Below, in pieces: positions 61,358 to 64,000 of a stretch of DNA of 64,000 nt (position 1 is its first letter; every line of letters starts with the position of its first letter). The DNA is from Xenorhabdus szentirmaii DSM 16338 (GTDB lineage Bacteria; Pseudomonadota; Gammaproteobacteria; Enterobacterales; Enterobacteriaceae): NCBI RefSeq assembly GCF_002632585.1, contig NZ_NIBV01000001.1:858094-922093 (forward strand), written 5' to 3'. Under the pieces are notes generated by a model. It was given only the letters and a program-made list of their open reading frames with translations, ran no database searches and was not told where the DNA came from. The translations under genes and the position numbers were made by a program.

Positions 61358-61990
61358 ATGATCCCCATGGAAACACTTATTGCATTCATCAGTATCTCAA
61401 CATTTTTATGTCTGTTGCCCGGCCCTGACAATATTTTAGTGCTGAGTCAATCAGCGATAAATGGGCGTAAAGCAGGGGTATCAATTACCATTGGGCTATG
61501 TATTGGATTATTAATACATACCTCTTTGGTTTCACTCGGTATTTCAGCCATGATACGCGCAAATGCTGTCGCGTTTGAAATCATCAGAATATTGGGTGTG
61601 ATTTATTTAAGTTATCTTGCTTGGGGAGCTTTCAATGCAAAGCCTGCTTGCTTAAAAACCAGTAATGAGAAATTTAACCAGACAAATCAATTAATTAAAA
61701 AAGGATTGATAATGAATTTATCAAATCCTAAAGTGATTATTTTCTTTTTGGCTTTTCTCCCTCAATTTACCATTAACAGCAAGAATACAATACCCATTCC
61801 ATTTCAACTATTATATTTGGGGCTACTATTTGCCATTATTGCATTTTTCGTTTTTACATTAATCTCTTATTTATCGGGTTTTTTAAATGATATTTTAGCT
61901 AACAAACCCTCAATACAAACTGTTTTAAATAAAATAACCAGTTTCATCTTTATCGCGCTAGCCATTAATTTAGCGATCAGCCAGTTTTAA
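61358..61990 (+). CDS. LysE/RhtB-family exporter
   Basis: This 210-residue protein has six helices with the family marks 'CLLPGPDNILVLSQSAINGR' and 'MNLSNPKVIIFFLAFLPQF'. ATG 61358 has GGAA 8 nt upstream; a TTG at 61346 also opens the frame. It probably exports an amino acid or related amine. It follows the LysR gene in the same direction. The N-terminal PGPD motif is intact, unlike the NPGE in the 42614 paralogue. Confidence 0.87.
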   Translation: MIPMETLIAFISISTFLCLLPGPDNILVLSQSAINGRKAGVSITIGLCIGLLIHTSLVSLGISAMIRANAVAFEIIRILGVIYLSYLAWGAFNAKPACLKTSNEKFNQTNQLIKKGLIMNLSNPKVIIFFLAFLPQFTINSKNTIPIPFQLLYLGLLFAIIAFFVFTLISYLSGFLNDILANKPSIQTVLNKITSFIFIALAINLAISQF

Positions 61991-62007
61991 CGGTGACGAT
62001 TGCCCGT

Positions 62008-62029
62008 TGTGCAGCCTTCCGGCTGCACA
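62008..62029 (+). terminator. GC-rich hairpin after the LysE gene
   Basis: TGTGCAGCC and GGCTGCACA form a 9-bp perfect stem with a TTCC loop, 18 bp after the LysE stop. The T run is absent, so this is a stem more than a full terminator. Confidence 0.5.
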
Positions 62030-62054
62030 TACAATAAAATGCTTTGATCACGAT

Positions 62055-62095
62055 GAAAAAACAGCAAGAGTGCCGAAGAAAACAACTGTTTTTTC
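62055..62095. terminator. Bidirectional terminator between lysE-type and floR-like genes
   Basis: GAAAAAACAG and CTGTTTTTTC form a 10-bp perfect stem with T runs on both strands, between convergent genes. It reaches the stop codon of the floR-like gene on the minus strand. Confidence 0.6.
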
Positions 62096-63287
62096 ATTTT
62101 GTTTTCTGTTTCAAGACAGCGAATGCGATGAAACTGATAGCTGGCATTCCGAAGGAATAAGCCACCAGCGGCCAAACGGTATCACCAGACAGCACCAACG
62201 TCATTAACGTACCCACACCACCGACAATCAGACTTTGAATACAATAGTACAGCGCAACAGCCGTACCCGAGGCATCCCCAAAATCCCGAAGCGCGCCATT
62301 TGCCGTCACCGAAACCACTGTCACCATACCCACCGCAATCAACCACATTGGTATCACAAATGTCATAAACGAGGGTTTAGAGAAAACAGCGCAAGCCGCT
62401 AAAATAATCGCTCCCGCCATCATAACCAATAAACCTCGCAAGAAACTTCCCTGAATACCCCAACGTGCCACGAACAATTTCGCGAAACGCGTCACAGCGA
62501 TCATGACCAGAGCAACTGTCGCAAAGGCGATACTGAATTCTATCTGAGAAAAACCTGCAAGGCTCATGAGTACACGGGGCGCAGTAGAAAAGAACACGAA
62601 AAATGATCCCAATGCAGCACTGAATCCGAGGGTATAGATCCAGAACGACTTGTTAGACAAAATCAGCGCAATCGCCAGCCCCTGTTTATCCTGCTTGGGT
62701 GGCCGAGTCTCATGCCATCGCAGTAGAGCCTGAGCAAATGCCAACAATCCCAGCACACCCAGCATCACGAAAATCCCCCGCCAGCCAAAAGCCAGCGCAA
62801 TGACTGAACCGAGAACAGGCCCGAGCGCAGGAACAGACGCCAGCATTGAACTAAACAGACTGTAAATAATGCTACTTTCAGGCCTGTCAGCATAAACATC
62901 CCGCACCGTCGCAAAAGTCGCCACTAGCGCCGCAGATGCCCCCAACGCCTGCAAAACCCGCAATGCGACAAACAGTTCACCACGGCTTGTCATCGCAAGG
63001 GCAAAGGAGGCGATAGCAAAAAGCAATGCGCCCCCTAATACGACGGGGCGTCGGCCAATGCTATCCGACAACGGGCCAAAAATCAGCTGACCAAATCCAA
63101 GTAAAATCATATAAATGCTCAGCGTCAATTGAACGATGGCGGGGGATGTATCAAGCGCAGCAGGCATAGCCGGAATGACGGGCAAGTACACATCCATTGC
63201 CAGCGAAGCGAGAAGATCAAAAGGTGCCATCAGCACAAGTGCTGACGATAAAGAGTAACCCCAAACGGGGGAAGTTTTATTAGACAT
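62094..63287 (-). CDS. FloR/CmlA-like phenicol efflux MFS transporter
   Basis: This 397-residue 12-helix MFS protein of the Bcr/CflA family closely follows FloR: 'MAPFDLLASLAMDVYLPVIP', 'FGPLSDSIGRRPVVLGGALL', 'GASAALVATFATVRDVYADR', 'SFFVFFSTAPRVL', 'IAFATVALVMIAVTRFAKLF', 'VSVTANGALRDF'. FloR and CmlA export chloramphenicol and, for FloR, florfenicol. The likeness is strong from memory. No insertion sequence or integron is visible beside it, so it may be an intrinsic chromosomal relative. A 9-codon leader with a hairpin lies upstream. Actual resistance is not shown by the sequence. Confidence 0.85.
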   Translation of the reverse strand: MSNKTSPVWGYSLSSALVLMAPFDLLASLAMDVYLPVIPAMPAALDTSPAIVQLTLSIYMILLGFGQLIFGPLSDSIGRRPVVLGGALLFAIASFALAMTSRGELFVALRVLQALGASAALVATFATVRDVYADRPESSIIYSLFSSMLASVPALGPVLGSVIALAFGWRGIFVMLGVLGLLAFAQALLRWHETRPPKQDKQGLAIALILSNKSFWIYTLGFSAALGSFFVFFSTAPRVLMSLAGFSQIEFSIAFATVALVMIAVTRFAKLFVARWGIQGSFLRGLLVMMAGAIILAACAVFSKPSFMTFVIPMWLIAVGMVTVVSVTANGALRDFGDASGTAVALYYCIQSLIVGGVGTLMTLVLSGDTVWPLVAYSFGMPAISFIAFAVLKQKTK

Positions 63288-63358
63288 GACAAAAATCCGC
63301 TCAGAAAGTGTGATCTGGCGGCAACCTGCCTATTAATGATTAATAAGAGAGGAGATTA

Positions 63359-63423
63359 CCGCAACAACTGCTAATGAAAAAGGTTGTTGCGGTTTAGCGA
63401 ACTGTTTGTAAGGCGGGAGCCAT
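63359..63423 (-). promoter_or_regulatory. Candidate translational attenuator: 9-codon leader and hairpin
   Basis: On the minus strand, AAGGAT is followed after 8 nt by ATG at 63423, which opens the leader MAPALQTVR ending at TAA (63396-63394). Right after the stop comes a 10-bp perfect stem, CCGCAACAAC (63392-63383) with GTTGTTGCGG (63368-63359). There is no T run. The start of the exporter is 71 bp further on. The chloramphenicol exporter gene cmlA is known to be induced by ribosome stalling on a 9-residue leader, so size and layout agree. Confidence 0.6.
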
Positions 63424-63604
63424 ATTTATATCCTTGTGATATTTAATCGTTTTTATCCAAATTGTCGTTTTTACGTACTCGCCATAAAGCCTATGTACTT
63501 TTATTGGTAAAATCAAATATTGTCTTAATATTCACCGATTCCCTGATTTAATTATTTTAATCGTGGTTCGCTATTTAAATGTGGGGGATGGTTAACCCAT
63601 AAAG

Positions 63605-64000
63605 TCACTTTACAACTGCCAATAAATCCTGAATCTTTAAAAACATGGGCGTTGTTCCATTGGATGCAGGAACGCCCAATTCAACAAATCCAAGAAGCGT
63701 GTAAAACGCAAAGGCATCAGGATCGGCATCCAAAAATATTCCTTTAAGCGACATCACATGATGAACTTTAATCGCGTGATCTAAAAATTCCTTCATTAAA
63801 ATATGACCATATCCTTGCTTTTGATGCTTAACCGAGACTCCCAGCATTATCAAACGAACAACAGAAAGGTCACTTGGCATTGAACCCGTTAAAACCCCAC
63901 TCAAACGAGATTTTGCCAGCGAATAACCGGTGAAACTGCATACACCAAGTAACTCCCCAGTTTGTGCATCAATTAAAGCTTTAGAAACACAGTTTCCGTT
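63605..64000 (-). CDS. GNAT N-acetyltransferase, 5' end beyond the window
   Basis: At least 131 residues are seen; the frame is open to the window end (64000), so the true start lies outside. Motif A is 'LIMLGVSVKHQKQGYGHILM' with the Q-x-x-G-x-G loop, followed by 'GIFLDADPDAFAFYTLLGFV' typical of the GNAT C-terminal half. The sequence resembles TacT-type GNAT toxins that acetylate aminoacyl-tRNA, but a partner antitoxin (RHH) would lie upstream and is not visible. It is safer to call it a GNAT of unknown substrate. Confidence 0.75.
   Translation of the reverse strand, partial: NGNCVSKALIDAQTGELLGVCSFTGYSLAKSRLSGVLTGSMPSDLSVVRLIMLGVSVKHQKQGYGHILMKEFLDHAIKVHHVMSLKGIFLDADPDAFAFYTLLGFVELGVPASNGTTPMFLKIQDLLAVVK

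Overview
The window looks like the chromosome of an entomopathogenic enterobacterium of the Xenorhabdus/Photorhabdus group (Morganellaceae). The reasons are the rpmH-rnpA-yidD-yidC-mnmE block divergent from dnaA-dnaN-recF-gyrB, Slam/type XI secretion pairs closely resembling the X. nematophila hemophilin system, a dispersed repeat I recognise from Xenorhabdus genomes, and AT-rich accessory islands between housekeeping genes. Species cannot be fixed from the sequence alone.

Layout. 0.3-4.7 kb: a DUF2339/DUF3999 envelope gene pair. 4.7-11 kb: a minus-strand heme-acquisition operon, read as hemophilin-like effector, Slam-type outer-membrane secretor, TonB-dependent receptor, dedicated TonB, behind a good Fur box. 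11.4-13.4 kb: a GNAT acetyltransferase and an MFS transporter. 13.5-16 kb: a second effector/Slam pair with no receptor. 16.2-21.9 kb: fdhD divergent from fdoGHI, a formate dehydrogenase whose alpha subunit reads through an in-frame UGA as selenocysteine. 22-32.6 kb: core mnmE, yidC, yidD, rnpA, rpmH and dnaA, dnaN, recF, gyrB.

33-43.3 kb: an AT-rich island between gyrB and asd. It carries a LuxR-type regulator and eight genes that look like a small-molecule pathway without an NRPS or PKS: two ATP-grasp ligases, a NodU/CmcH-type carbamoyltransferase, an arginine-dihydrolase/DDAH-like enzyme, an argininosuccinate-synthase homologue that has lost its ATP-binding motif, a cysteine-synthase-like PLP enzyme, and MFS and LysE exporters. 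This is the best candidate for an undescribed system. 43.7-45.6 kb: asd and the Zur-type ribosomal protein pair rpmE2-rpmJ2 behind a near-perfect Zur palindrome.

45.9-54.1 kb: an operon of an OB-fold membrane protein, a long flotillin, a DUF3686 coiled-coil protein and an AAA+ ATPase. Two genes in it carry apparent frame disruptions. 54.1-58.6 kb: a small ORF, an exported TIM-barrel-like protein, a complete copy of the dispersed repeat, a rhomboid protease, a DUF817 membrane protein, and 1.5 kb of decayed sequence. 58.7-64 kb: a Baeyer-Villiger-type flavin monooxygenase with a divergent LysR regulator and a LysE exporter, a FloR/CmlA-like phenicol exporter preceded by a 9-codon leader and hairpin that resemble a translational attenuator, and a GNAT acetyltransferase cut by the window end.
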